Shown here piece after piece: positions 1 to 8,481 of a stretch of DNA of 64,000 bases (position 1 is the stretch's first letter; each line of letters starts with the position of its first letter). The notes beneath the pieces are model-generated. The model was not told the origin of the DNA. It saw nothing but the letters and a program-made list of their open reading frames with translations, and searched no databases. A program made the position numbers and the translations under genes. The stretch comes from an uncultured Dehalococcoidia bacterium (GTDB lineage: Bacteria > Chloroflexota > Dehalococcoidia > Lucifugimonadales > JAAXIE01), in NCBI GenBank assembly GCA_951813255.1, contig OX638353.1, forward strand, positions 2,787,501 to 2,851,500, written 5' to 3'.

Positions 1-237
1 GTGACCAGTGTTGTCGACAAGGGCCTCCTGCTACGAAGGCGCCTGAGCAGCGACAGGCGGGTGGTGATGCTGAGGCTTTCAGAAGAGGGAAGGGAGTTGA
101 CTTCCATAATCGTGGACAACCTGAGGCGCTACAACGCCCAGCTTACCCAAGGCATAAGCGAGACGGATCTGCGCGTCTTCGAGTCAGTAATCCAGGAAAT
201 GCTGGCCAACGACGCCGCCATGAAGCGGGCCACCTAG
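1..237 (+). CDS. MarR-family transcriptional regulator, C-terminal part
   Basis: This is the 3' end of a winged-helix regulator cut by the window edge. Residues near the start (VVDKGLLLRRR, then SSDRRVVMLRLSEEG) match the recognition helix and beta-wing of MarR proteins, and the remaining 40 residues form the usual C-terminal dimerisation helices. The GTG at base 1 is very probably internal, because a MarR protein is about 140-150 residues and the helix preceding VDKGLL is missing. The regulated gene cannot be named from what is visible. Confidence 0.8.
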   Translation: MTSVVDKGLLLRRRLSSDRRVVMLRLSEEGRELTSIIVDNLRRYNAQLTQGISETDLRVFESVIQEMLANDAAMKRAT

Positions 238-539
238 ACCTCAGGGCACGATTCCACACACGGCCCAATCATCGCCTTTGGGGCCGCGCCTCGGTGCCAC
301 CCGGTCGCCGTTGCCTTAGCAGGCTACTTAAGAATAGTTTTTGCCGGTTAGGCATACTGGTTTAAGTGGCCGCCGATCCCGCACCTCCGCTACGTCTCCC
401 TGGCATCCTAACTCACAAAACTCTTTTTCCACACTCTGCTAGGGCAGTCCACACGGTACAATGCGCTCAAAAGCAAGATAATGCATTCTGCCTCGGCCCC
501 CTAACCCTGCTACTCTTACAAAGGAGTCTGAAAGTCACT
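238..539. other. Intergenic region upstream of the Bat operon
   Basis: About 300 bases with no convincing gene. The frame of the downstream ATPase stays open back to a GTG at 366, but the translated extension does not resemble the family and no ribosome-binding site precedes it. A strong ribosome-binding site (aaaggag, about 520-526) lies just before the ATG at 540. A promoter is expected here, but no confident -35/-10 pair was found. Confidence 0.5.
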
Positions 540-1535
540 ATGACTTACCTCGCAGGCTTTCGCCAGATAAATGAAATGGTGGAGAGGGAGGCGCGGTTCG
601 TGCAGGTCCTCGATGCCGAGATTCGAAAAGCCATCGTTGGCCAGAACCAATTGGTGGAACGGGCCTTGGTCGCACTGCTGGCCGACGGGCATATTCTGCT
701 GGAAGGCGTGCCGGGGCTTGCGAAGACGCTATTGGTCAAGACCATTGGCCAAGCAATTCAAGCCGGGTTCTCTCGAATCCAGTTCACTCCGGACCTATTG
801 CCATCAGACCTGATAGGCACGCGGATATACAACCAGGGTACCGGCGATTTCAGCGTCCAGAAAGGCCCCGTCTTCGCCAACCTAATTCTCGCTGATGAAG
901 TGAACCGGGCGCCAGCCAAGGTTCAGAGCGCGCTCCTAGAAGCCATGCAGGAGGCGCAGGTCACCATCGGAGACGAGACATTCCCGATAGAGGCCCCATT
1001 CCTAGTGCTGGCGACTCAGAACCCCATTGACCAAGAGGGCACGTACCCGTTGCCGGAGGCGCAGGTTGACCGGTTCATGCTCAAGGTCGTTGTGGACTAC
1101 CCGGAACGCTCCGACGAGCGGGAGATCATCAACCGAATGACGTCGGGAACTCGGCCAGATGTGCGGCCAGTGGTGGATACTAAATACATCCTCAGTGCCC
1201 GGGAAATTGTACGTCAAGTTCACGTCGACGAGAAGATAAAGGACTACGTTCTCGATTTGGTGATCGCAACGCGGAATCCAAGCTCCGCGGGCCTTAGCGA
1301 CTTAGCGAACCTGATTTCCTTCGGAGCTTCTCCGCGCGCTGGGATCTTCCTCATCTCTGCAGCCCGGGCATATGCCTTTATCAAAGGTCGGGGCTATGTC
1401 GTTCCCGACGACGTGAAGCAGATGGCCCCTGACATTCTTCGACACCGCATCATGACCACCTTTGAAGCTGAAGCCCAGAATGTCACCTCGGAACAGATGG
1501 TGCAACGCATACTGAGTAGCGTGGAAGTCCCGTAA
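540..1535 (+). CDS. MoxR-family AAA+ ATPase
   Basis: A 331-residue MoxR-type ATPase, thought to act as a chaperone helping von Willebrand-domain partners mature or bind metal. Visible motifs are the Walker A loop GVPGLAKT, Walker B LILADEVNRAP, sensor region ATQNPIDQEGTYPLPEAQ and the C-terminal AAA lid. The ATG at 540 was chosen over the upstream GTG at 366 because it follows a good AAAGGAG site and gives the family's usual length of 310-340 residues. It opens an eight-gene run (540-8374) with single-base gaps or overlaps, the classic moxR-DUF58-VWA-TPR-BatD arrangement. Confidence 0.93.
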   Translation: MTYLAGFRQINEMVEREARFVQVLDAEIRKAIVGQNQLVERALVALLADGHILLEGVPGLAKTLLVKTIGQAIQAGFSRIQFTPDLLPSDLIGTRIYNQGTGDFSVQKGPVFANLILADEVNRAPAKVQSALLEAMQEAQVTIGDETFPIEAPFLVLATQNPIDQEGTYPLPEAQVDRFMLKVVVDYPERSDEREIINRMTSGTRPDVRPVVDTKYILSAREIVRQVHVDEKIKDYVLDLVIATRNPSSAGLSDLANLISFGASPRAGIFLISAARAYAFIKGRGYVVPDDVKQMAPDILRHRIMTTFEAEAQNVTSEQMVQRILSSVEVP

Positions 1536-1536
1536 T

Positions 1537-2424
1537 ATGCTGACCGACGATCTGATTGCCAGGATTAGGAGAATCGAGATCACGACCCGAAAGCTGGTCA
1601 CCGACGGTTTTGCCGGGGAATACCAGTCGGTGTTCAAGGGCCGAGGAATGGAGTTTGACGAAGTCCGGCAGTACCACCCAGGCGACGACGTGCGCTCGAT
1701 AGACTGGAACGTAACCGCCCGCACCGGTGAGCCCTACGTGAAGAGCTATATGGAGGAGCGTGAATTGACGGTCATGCTGGCGGTTGATGTGAGCAGCTCC
1801 GGGGACTTCGGCACTAGGAACCGCTTCAAGCGGGAGTTGGCTGGAGAGCTTGCTGCGGTTATGTCCTTCGCGGCTACAACCAACAATGACAAAGTCGGCC
1901 TGCTCCTCTTCACCGACCGCGTGGAGTCCCTGGTCCCGCCCCGCAAGGGACGAAGCCACGTCCTGCGAATGGTGCGGGACCTGCTGTTGTTCCAACCTGT
2001 GGGCGCAGGCACTGACATCCGGCTGGCGCTGGACACGGTCCATCAGATGCTCAAACGTCGCAGTATCGTGTTCTTAGTGTCAGACTTCCTCGCCGACCCG
2101 GAGTCATACCGCCAGGCCATGTTGGTAACCAACCGGCGGCACGACGTTGTGGCCTTCGACCTGAACGACCCGCTGGAACACGAAATCGCCGACGTGGGCA
2201 TCATCGCACTAGAGGACGCAGAGAGCCGGCAACTCCGCTGGGTGGATACTGGCAGCAAGGAGTGGGGGCTGGAGTTCGCCGAGAGGGCCTCCCACCTAGA
2301 AGAAGGCAAGCGCGAGGTTTTCTCTGCCGCAGGGGTGGACCGTATCAGCGTCACCACCGAGAGAGACTACGTCGCCGAGTTGGGCGCGTTCTTCAAAGGC
2401 CGGCTACGAAGGTTGGGGCGATGA
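1537..2424 (+). CDS. DUF58-domain protein
   Basis: A 295-residue DUF58 protein, the usual partner of MoxR ATPases. The DUF58 signature GRGMEFDEVRQYHPGDDVR followed by SIDWNVTAR is at about residues 30-60. It is followed by a von Willebrand-like fold with a degenerate metal site (AVDVSSSGDFG) and SDFLADPE near residue 185. No membrane segment is seen, so it is probably cytoplasmic or peripheral. It begins two bases after moxR ends and overlaps the next gene by ATGA, suggesting translational coupling. The exact biochemical role of DUF58 proteins is not settled. Confidence 0.9.
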   Translation: MLTDDLIARIRRIEITTRKLVTDGFAGEYQSVFKGRGMEFDEVRQYHPGDDVRSIDWNVTARTGEPYVKSYMEERELTVMLAVDVSSSGDFGTRNRFKRELAGELAAVMSFAATTNNDKVGLLLFTDRVESLVPPRKGRSHVLRMVRDLLLFQPVGAGTDIRLALDTVHQMLKRRSIVFLVSDFLADPESYRQAMLVTNRRHDVVAFDLNDPLEHEIADVGIIALEDAESRQLRWVDTGSKEWGLEFAERASHLEEGKREVFSAAGVDRISVTTERDYVAELGAFFKGRLRRLGR

Positions 2425-3497
2425 GGGAGCGCATAAGGATTGGCTGGCTTTCACTTCCAACCTCGGTGGGAAGTGAAGGCTTGGGCGTTCGGGATTTTGC
2501 CCCCTTATTTCTTGCCGTGGCGCTATCCTTCGCGGTGGTTGACACCGCCATGGCGCAAAGTGCGCCGCCGACTGATGTCCGCGTATCCTTCACCGCCGAC
2601 CGCCCTGAATTAACGGTGGGCGAGACAGCTACGTTAAGCCTCGTAGTGTCTCATTTGAGGGACTTGTCTGTGGTTGTACCCCGCGTCGAGCGCGAATGGG
2701 GCCCTTTCGAGGTTCAAGCACAGACTTCGGTGCAGACGGTTTCCGTTGAGGACGGCGTGAGAACAATCGCAAAACAGTTTCGCGTGGCCCTGTTTGCACC
2801 CGGCACATTCGAGACGCCCAGTCTGCCCATATCCGTACGCAGCCCTGACGGAAGCGTGGAGCAGTTCCACCCCAGCCCAGTGCGGTTCACGGTAAACTCG
2901 GTCCTATCCGGCTCCGATGAACAGTTGAGAGGCCTACGCCCGCCCGCTGACCTCTCGACGCCGCTATGGGAGCAGCCTGCCGCTCTAGTCCCAGCCGTGC
3001 TAGCCCTCCTGACTGCCTTGGTGGCGGGGGGTTACTACCTCCTTCGGAGGTCCCATAGACAAGTTCGTGCGACTGGGCCGGTGTTCGACGCAAGGAGTCC
3101 TTGGGAGGCAGCAATCCAGGACCTCGACCACATCGGTCGGCTGGACTTGCCAGGTAGCGGCGGCTTGAAAGAACACTACACGCTCGTTGCAGCGACCCTA
3201 CGCTCCTACCTCGGGGCGACGTACCTGAGAGATGCGGACCAGATGGCAGCAAGTGACATGTCTACGGAAGAAATCGGGGCCGCGATTGGGCAATCGTCCC
3301 TCGACCAAGAGAGCGTGCATCTGGTCATCGAGCTATTCCAAGAGGCCGATCTTGTAAAGTTCGCTGATTACTCGCCCGCCGTATCCCGGGCATACGAGGC
3401 CGCCCACCAGGTAAGGAATCTGGTGGAGAAGACGAGGCTCTCCTTTGAGGAGGCAGCGGCAGTTGGTGCTGCCTCCCGGCGAAGAGTGGCGACGTGA
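2421..3497 (+). CDS. BatD-like/DUF4381-like membrane protein
   Basis: A 358-residue predicted membrane protein. A signal peptide ends near AMAQSAPP. A beta-rich extracytoplasmic region of about 140 residues follows (starting SFTADRPELTVGETATL, typical of BatD-like modules). A single transmembrane helix lies around residues 188-210, followed by a cytoplasmic helical tail of about 140 residues. The ATG at 2421 shares bases with the preceding TGA (ATGA overlap). Position between DUF58 and the VWA genes fits a membrane adaptor of the Bat complex. The operon therefore encodes two BatD-like proteins, this one and the product at 6171. Confidence 0.75.
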   Translation: MRERIRIGWLSLPTSVGSEGLGVRDFAPLFLAVALSFAVVDTAMAQSAPPTDVRVSFTADRPELTVGETATLSLVVSHLRDLSVVVPRVEREWGPFEVQAQTSVQTVSVEDGVRTIAKQFRVALFAPGTFETPSLPISVRSPDGSVEQFHPSPVRFTVNSVLSGSDEQLRGLRPPADLSTPLWEQPAALVPAVLALLTALVAGGYYLLRRSHRQVRATGPVFDARSPWEAAIQDLDHIGRLDLPGSGGLKEHYTLVAATLRSYLGATYLRDADQMAASDMSTEEIGAAIGQSSLDQESVHLVIELFQEADLVKFADYSPAVSRAYEAAHQVRNLVEKTRLSFEEAAAVGAASRRRVAT

Positions 3498-4465
3498 GCG
3501 AATTGAGCTTCGAGTCCCAGTGGGTGCTTTTCCTACTGTTCTTTGTGCCCGCACTGGCGGCGCTGCCATCCTTGTGGAGGAGGCACCTTGGACCCTCAGG
3601 CATGAGGTACGCAGACACCTCGCTGGTCTCCGGGAACAGCCGGTCGTTGCGCTTGCGGGTGATGCCTTTAGTAGTGGCGCTGCGGTTCTTGGCACTGGCG
3701 CTGCTAATCGTAGCCGCTGCTAGGCCGCAGATGAGCGATGCCAGAGAGGTCATTCGAGGCGAAGGGGTGGACATTGCCATTGCGCTGGATATCTCTGGAA
3801 GCATGGGACAGACGGACTTTGCGCCAAATAGGCTGGAGGCTGCGAAGCGGATTGTGGCGGAATTCATCCAGGAGCGGAAGTACGACCGCATCGGTCTAGT
3901 CGTTTTCTCCCAGGAAGCGTTCATCCAGAGCCCGCCCACCCTTGACCACGATGTCCTTCTCCGTCTCCTGAATGACGTGCATCTGGCGGACCAACTGGGG
4001 ATTGAAGACGGTACGGCCATGGGCAGTGGCATGGCGACCGCCGCCAATATGCTGAAGGACTCTCCCTCCGCAAGCAGGCTGGTGACCCTCATCACGGATG
4101 GAGTCAACAACTCGGGGCAGTTAGACCCGATAACCATTGCCACAGCGGCAGAGGCGCTTGACATCACGGTGTACACCATAGGAGTGGGCCGGACCGATGC
4201 GGCCGGAACGGCCCAAGAGAGCCCGCTGGACGAAACAACGCTGCGGCAGATTGCAGACATCACCAACGCCGAGTTCTACGTGGCCACAGACACGGAGGGA
4301 CTGCGGAACATTTACGCTGAGATCAACGCACTGGAGAAGTCTGAAGTGGAGGTACTGGTCTTCACCCGCTACGAAGAGATGCTGACCTGGTTCTTGGTCC
4401 CGGCTCTCGCGCTTCTACTTCTGGAGTTGCTCCTCTCCCAGACAGTGTTCAGGAGGTTGCCGTAG
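3494..4465 (+). CDS. batA: BatA-like von Willebrand membrane protein
   Basis: A 323-residue protein with the BatA layout: two N-terminal membrane helices (about residues 8-28 and 55-75), a von Willebrand type A domain with an intact MIDAS motif DISGS at about residue 98, and a C-terminal membrane helix (WFLVPALALLLLELLL). In Bat systems the VWA domain binds a divalent metal and mediates protein contacts outside the cytoplasmic membrane. The GTG start at 3494 overlaps the end of the previous gene by four bases, so it is probably coupled to it. Confidence 0.88.
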   Translation: MSELSFESQWVLFLLFFVPALAALPSLWRRHLGPSGMRYADTSLVSGNSRSLRLRVMPLVVALRFLALALLIVAAARPQMSDAREVIRGEGVDIAIALDISGSMGQTDFAPNRLEAAKRIVAEFIQERKYDRIGLVVFSQEAFIQSPPTLDHDVLLRLLNDVHLADQLGIEDGTAMGSGMATAANMLKDSPSASRLVTLITDGVNNSGQLDPITIATAAEALDITVYTIGVGRTDAAGTAQESPLDETTLRQIADITNAEFYVATDTEGLRNIYAEINALEKSEVEVLVFTRYEEMLTWFLVPALALLLLELLLSQTVFRRLP

Positions 4466-4471
4466 GCTTGT

Positions 4472-5500
4472 ATGAGCTTCGGAGAACCACAATTCCTGTA
4501 CCTTTTGGCCGCGCTGCCTGTGCTGGTGCTGTTCGTTTGCTGGGCATTCGGGCGCCGCGCCGCCTCGGTACGGCGCATCGGCGATCCGGTCTTGATGCAA
4601 CGGCTGAACCTGGCGGCGCGACCCAGGGTGGGCATCCTCCGACTCGTGCTGTGGTTCATCGGCGTCTCCTTGCTCATCCTTGCCCTAGCCCGGCCCCAAT
4701 GGGGCAGCGACATAGAGATCGTCGAGCAGGGCGGCGTACAGCTGATGGTGGCCCTGGACGTATCGCGCAGTATGCTAGTCCAAGACCTACAGACCACCCG
4801 CCTCGACCGCGCCAAGCTAGAAATATCCGACCTGATTTCACGCTTGGATGGGGACGAGGTCGGCATCGTCCTGTTCTCCGGCGCCAGCTTCATACAGTTC
4901 CCATTGACTTCCGACTACGCCACTGCCCGAGCGTACCTGAATCACGCCAGCCCCAACGCCATCAGCCGACAGGGCACTGTGATTGCCGAGGCGATTGAAA
5001 CGGCGCTGGCAGGGTTCAGCAACCAGCGGGAGAGCCAAGAAATCATCGTCATAATGACCGATGGTGAGAACCACGACGGCGATCCTATTGCGGCCGCAAG
5101 GCAGGCCGCGGCGGAAGGGGTAGTGATATACACCGTGGGGTTCGGTTCCCAAGACGGAGGCCCTGTCCCGGAATACGACGAGCAAGGCAACATCACCGAT
5201 GACCGCCAAGACGCCCAAAGCCGCGGCGTCATCTCAAAAGTAGACGAAGTGGCGTTGCAGCGGATTGCCGAAGAAGGCCAAGGCCTCTACTTCCGCGCCG
5301 CCGACCGCGGAGCAATGTCGGACCTGTCCGACGCGATTCAGTCCTTTGAAGACCATAATCTTCAAAGCGAGTTCAGTCAAAGAAAGGTCGAGCGGTTCCA
5401 GTTGTTCCTGCTCGCAGGCACCCTCTGTCTGGCTTTGGCCGAGGTGATGGCGGGGCGTTTCTTCCTGCGATCTAGAGGACGCCAAGGGATGCCGGGCTAG
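4472..5500 (+). CDS. batB: BatB-like von Willebrand membrane protein
   Basis: A 342-residue paralogue of the preceding gene with the same design: N-terminal helices, a von Willebrand domain with MIDAS DVSRS at about residue 91, a conserved threonine/aspartate pair (IVIMTDGENHDGD) and a C-terminal helix (QLFLLAGTLCLALAEVMAG). BatA and BatB proteins are usually encoded side by side and probably form a hetero-complex. It starts six bases after batA and ends two bases before the TPR lipoprotein, so one mRNA is likely. Confidence 0.88.
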   Translation: MSFGEPQFLYLLAALPVLVLFVCWAFGRRAASVRRIGDPVLMQRLNLAARPRVGILRLVLWFIGVSLLILALARPQWGSDIEIVEQGGVQLMVALDVSRSMLVQDLQTTRLDRAKLEISDLISRLDGDEVGIVLFSGASFIQFPLTSDYATARAYLNHASPNAISRQGTVIAEAIETALAGFSNQRESQEIIVIMTDGENHDGDPIAAARQAAAEGVVIYTVGFGSQDGGPVPEYDEQGNITDDRQDAQSRGVISKVDEVALQRIAEEGQGLYFRAADRGAMSDLSDAIQSFEDHNLQSEFSQRKVERFQLFLLAGTLCLALAEVMAGRFFLRSRGRQGMPG

Positions 5501-5502
5501 AG

Positions 5503-6162
5503 ATGGTGGAACGAACAGTCATCGCTGTGCTGCCTGTGCTCGTGTTCTGCTTGGTTGCGTGCGGTCCGACTACGGCGCAAGTCAACAATTCGGGCCATGA
5601 CCCCTACTTGACCGGCGACCATGCGGCTGCTCTCCAATCCTATCAGGAGGCACAGCGACGCGCCCCTGACTCAGGAGAACCGTACTACAACTCCGGAAAC
5701 GCCCTGTACCGTCTGGAGAAGTATCAAGACTCCCTCCATGACTACGACGAATCGCTCATACGCGCCAGCGACGAGTTGCGGTCGCGCGGGTTCTTCAATC
5801 GTGGCAATGCATCCTTTCAGCAACAACAGTACGACCAAGCGGTTGAGGCATATAAGGAAGTGTTGCGAATGAACCCGGGCCACTTAGACGCAAAACATAA
5901 CTTGGAACTGGCGCTGAAGCAGCGTCCGCCTGAGGAACAGGAAGGAAACCAAGGGGAACAGCAAAATCAAGAGGAACAGGACGAGCAACAGGAAGACGAA
6001 CAGGAGGAGCAGCAACCGGAGGAGCAAGAACAGGATGCGCCTATAACCGAAGCGCAAGCCCGACAGATACTCGAGTCGGTCGGAGATAGCGCCCAGACTC
6101 TCCAAGAGCGGCGGCAGCAGCAACTGGTATCCCCCAAACCTCCCAGCGAGTTCGACTGGTAG
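5503..6162 (+). CDS. batC: BatC-like TPR lipoprotein
   Basis: A 219-residue protein. The N-terminus ends in a lipobox (VFCLVAC), so it is probably an exported lipoprotein. Three TPR units cover about residues 35-140 (motifs EPYYNSGNALYRLEKYQDSL and RGFFNRGNASFQQQQYDQAV). A very Glu/Gln-rich low-complexity stretch follows (about residues 145-185). This TPR plus acidic tail is the usual form of BatC. The gene sits between the VWA genes and batD, the standard Bat order. Confidence 0.82.
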   Translation: MVERTVIAVLPVLVFCLVACGPTTAQVNNSGHDPYLTGDHAAALQSYQEAQRRAPDSGEPYYNSGNALYRLEKYQDSLHDYDESLIRASDELRSRGFFNRGNASFQQQQYDQAVEAYKEVLRMNPGHLDAKHNLELALKQRPPEEQEGNQGEQQNQEEQDEQQEDEQEEQQPEEQEQDAPITEAQARQILESVGDSAQTLQERRQQQLVSPKPPSEFDW

Positions 6163-6170
6163 GCCTGAGA

Positions 6171-7571
6171 ATGCTAGGTCCACGAGGCATACTGCTGCTA
6201 TTCAGCGTCATGTCTTTCGCACTGGCGGCGATGCCACCGGCCGCTATTCCATCCGTCCGTGCCCAGTCTCCACAGGACGGACCTCTGTTCGTTAGGGCTT
6301 CGGTGGACAACGACGCCCCATATCTGGGCCAGCAGATAACCTACCTCTTCAGTGTCTACAGCTCCGGAGTGACCCTGTCCTCCAGTGAGGTACGGTATGA
6401 GCCACCGGACTTCGCCGGATTCTGGAACGGCCAACCTGTGAGGGGGGACGAATATACCGAGACCATTGGCTCTAGGGAGTACAGGGTCATCGAGCTACGA
6501 ACGGCACTGTTTCCCACCATCGTGGGAACGGTTGCCATTGATCCCGCCGGCTTGACAGTCTCTACGGGAACTGCCGGATCGCCAAGACTGTTGGAGAGCC
6601 CTCCGGTGACCGTCGAAGTGCGCCCTCTGCCGGTGGCTGCTCCGGCGGGGTTCACAGGCGCGGTCGGCAGGTTCAACATCACCGCCGAGGTGAACGCCGA
6701 CAGCGGGCAGGTGAACGAACCCGTACAACTCAAAGTAACGGTATCGGGCGAGGGTAACATCGAGACGCTCCCAGACCCTGATTGGCCGGAATTTCCCGGC
6801 TGGAGGGTCATCGAATCGCCTCCCGATACGGACAGTCAAGTCGTTGCCGGCCATGTCGCCGGGAGTCGAACCTATGGAATTGTCCTGATACCGGAATGGG
6901 CCGGAGAACTGACCATCGCACAAATCGGATACACCCACTTCAACCCGGGCCTTGGAGAGTACGTCAACACTGCTACCTCCCCGATTGTTATCTCCGCTGC
7001 TGACGCGGACGGGCTGCCTGCGGTCCCGCCTGTCCCTCGTGCCGGCAACCCCCCGGAGGAAGAACGCCCGCTGATGAGGCCCGTGAAGGCCGTGCCTCCA
7101 TCGTTGCGCCAGGCAGAGGGCGGCCTGACCGGTAGCACAGGGTATTGGGCAGCGTGGGGCATACCGGCACTGGCCATCGGGGGCGCATTGGTCTGGCGAC
7201 GACGACAGGCTGTGCTGGAGGCGTCCCGGGCCGCATCCTTGCGGCGGAATGCCTTGCCTGACGCAGAGGCCGCCTTGGCTCGCGCCGTGGCGTCCGGCAG
7301 TGACCCAGCTGTAGCCTCGGCCGAGACAGTGCTGTCCTATCTCTCGGCCCGGCTGGAATTGCCGCTAGCCGTACTGACCCGCGAAGCACTTCTCTCCCAA
7401 CTCAGGGAGGCTGGATTGCGGCCGGAGTTGATAGAGAGGGCGGATGAGATTCTGGCCGCTGGCGAGGCAGCTAGGTATACCCCGCCGGTCAGCGGCTCCA
7501 CCGTGACAGGAGACCTCGCCAAACGGGCCTCGCAGCTCTTGGGCGAACTAGATCAGGCACTCGAATCATGA
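6171..7571 (+). CDS. batD: BatD oxygen-tolerance-type protein
   Basis: A 466-residue BatD-family protein. A signal peptide ends around SVRAQSPQ. Repeated beta-sandwich modules follow (RASVDNDAPYLGQQITYLFSV; ITAEVNADSGQVNEPVQLKV, with the typical GxV/NEPxxL pattern). A transmembrane helix lies near residue 325 (YWAAWGIPALAIGGALVWRR) and a cytoplasmic tail of about 120 residues ends the protein. BatD proteins were named for aerotolerance in Bacteroides; a function in envelope stress is inferred in other phyla. The start eight bases after batC and the four-base overlap with the next gene keep the operon continuous. Confidence 0.85.
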   Translation: MLGPRGILLLFSVMSFALAAMPPAAIPSVRAQSPQDGPLFVRASVDNDAPYLGQQITYLFSVYSSGVTLSSSEVRYEPPDFAGFWNGQPVRGDEYTETIGSREYRVIELRTALFPTIVGTVAIDPAGLTVSTGTAGSPRLLESPPVTVEVRPLPVAAPAGFTGAVGRFNITAEVNADSGQVNEPVQLKVTVSGEGNIETLPDPDWPEFPGWRVIESPPDTDSQVVAGHVAGSRTYGIVLIPEWAGELTIAQIGYTHFNPGLGEYVNTATSPIVISAADADGLPAVPPVPRAGNPPEEERPLMRPVKAVPPSLRQAEGGLTGSTGYWAAWGIPALAIGGALVWRRRQAVLEASRAASLRRNALPDAEAALARAVASGSDPAVASAETVLSYLSARLELPLAVLTREALLSQLREAGLRPELIERADEILAAGEAARYTPPVSGSTVTGDLAKRASQLLGELDQALES

Positions 7572-8374
7572 ACCGCTCAAGCCGACTCTTTATCGTCCCG
7601 TTGGCTGTGTTTAGTGTCTTAGCCGCGCTGACGGCTGGCGTTTTCGCACAGGACCCATCTCCGGGCAACATCATGGCGGAGGCCAACCTGCTTTATGAGC
7701 GTGGAGAGTACGCCGAGGCCGCCCAGCAGTATGAGGCCCTTATCGGCCTGGGATACCTAGACGCCGCAGTCTACTACAACCTGGGTAACACCTACCTCGA
7801 AAGTGGCGACCTGGGGCGGGCCATCCTGAACTACCTGCGAGCCCAGGAGCTGTCGCCCCGCGACCCTGACATCATTGCTAACCTGGATCTGGCCCGCAGC
7901 AGGTCTGTGGATCAGCTCCAAGCGGAGAGCGATTCTCTGGTCGCGAGCGTATCGGACTTCGGACGCCGCTGGGCCACTGCCGGGGAGTTCGGCCTAGCTG
8001 CGCTGCTGCTATGGGCTGTAGTCGGGCTTGCCGTCGGAGCGCTCATCCTCCGCCCGGTCATGCGGCGCAGTGCGATTCTGCGGAGCGGTGCCGCCGGTGC
8101 GTTCGTACTCATGCTGGTATCGATGGTGGTGCTTCTGAGTATGCTGTACGCCAACCCCTACGACAACACGGGTGTGGTTACCGCCCGGACTGTAGAGGTC
8201 CTGAGCGGGCCGGGGACGCAGTACAGAGAGGAATTCGCCCTGCACAGCGGCGCGCAGGTGAGGCTGGTGGACTCGCGCCACGGGTGGCTGCAGGTCGCGC
8301 TGCCGGGCGGCGAACTCCAAGGCTGGCTGCCGTCCCACACCATTGAGGCCGTAGGACGGGATGGCAGCGGCTAG
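7568..8374 (+). CDS. BatE-like TPR and SH3 domain protein
   Basis: A 268-residue protein ending the Bat operon. A signal peptide (SVLAALTAGVFAQ) is followed by two TPR units (AEANLLYERGEYAEAAQQY; AVYYNLGNTYLESGDLGRA). Two membrane helices lie at about residues 135-160 and 172-192, and a bacterial SH3-like domain covers about residues 200-260 (TARTVEVLSGPGTQYREEF, ending GWLPSHTIE). This TPR-2TM-SH3 order is the hallmark of BatE. No clear terminator was found in the 107 bases before the convergent ankyrin gene. Confidence 0.82.
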   Translation: MNRSSRLFIVPLAVFSVLAALTAGVFAQDPSPGNIMAEANLLYERGEYAEAAQQYEALIGLGYLDAAVYYNLGNTYLESGDLGRAILNYLRAQELSPRDPDIIANLDLARSRSVDQLQAESDSLVASVSDFGRRWATAGEFGLAALLLWAVVGLAVGALILRPVMRRSAILRSGAAGAFVLMLVSMVVLLSMLYANPYDNTGVVTARTVEVLSGPGTQYREEFALHSGAQVRLVDSRHGWLQVALPGGELQGWLPSHTIEAVGRDGSG

Positions 8375-8481
8375 CAGGGACAAACGGCTGTCTCAACAAT
8401 CGGATCGCTCAGTTCAATCCTTAGCTGAGGCAGGCCCCGATGCCGAGACAACGGGCGATGTGTGCCCCATGGAGATTTTGC

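Noticed and set aside
366..539. N-terminal extension of the MoxR ATPase from GTG 366
   Set aside because: No ribosome site and no family resemblance in the 58 extra residues; ATG 540 follows AAAGGAG.
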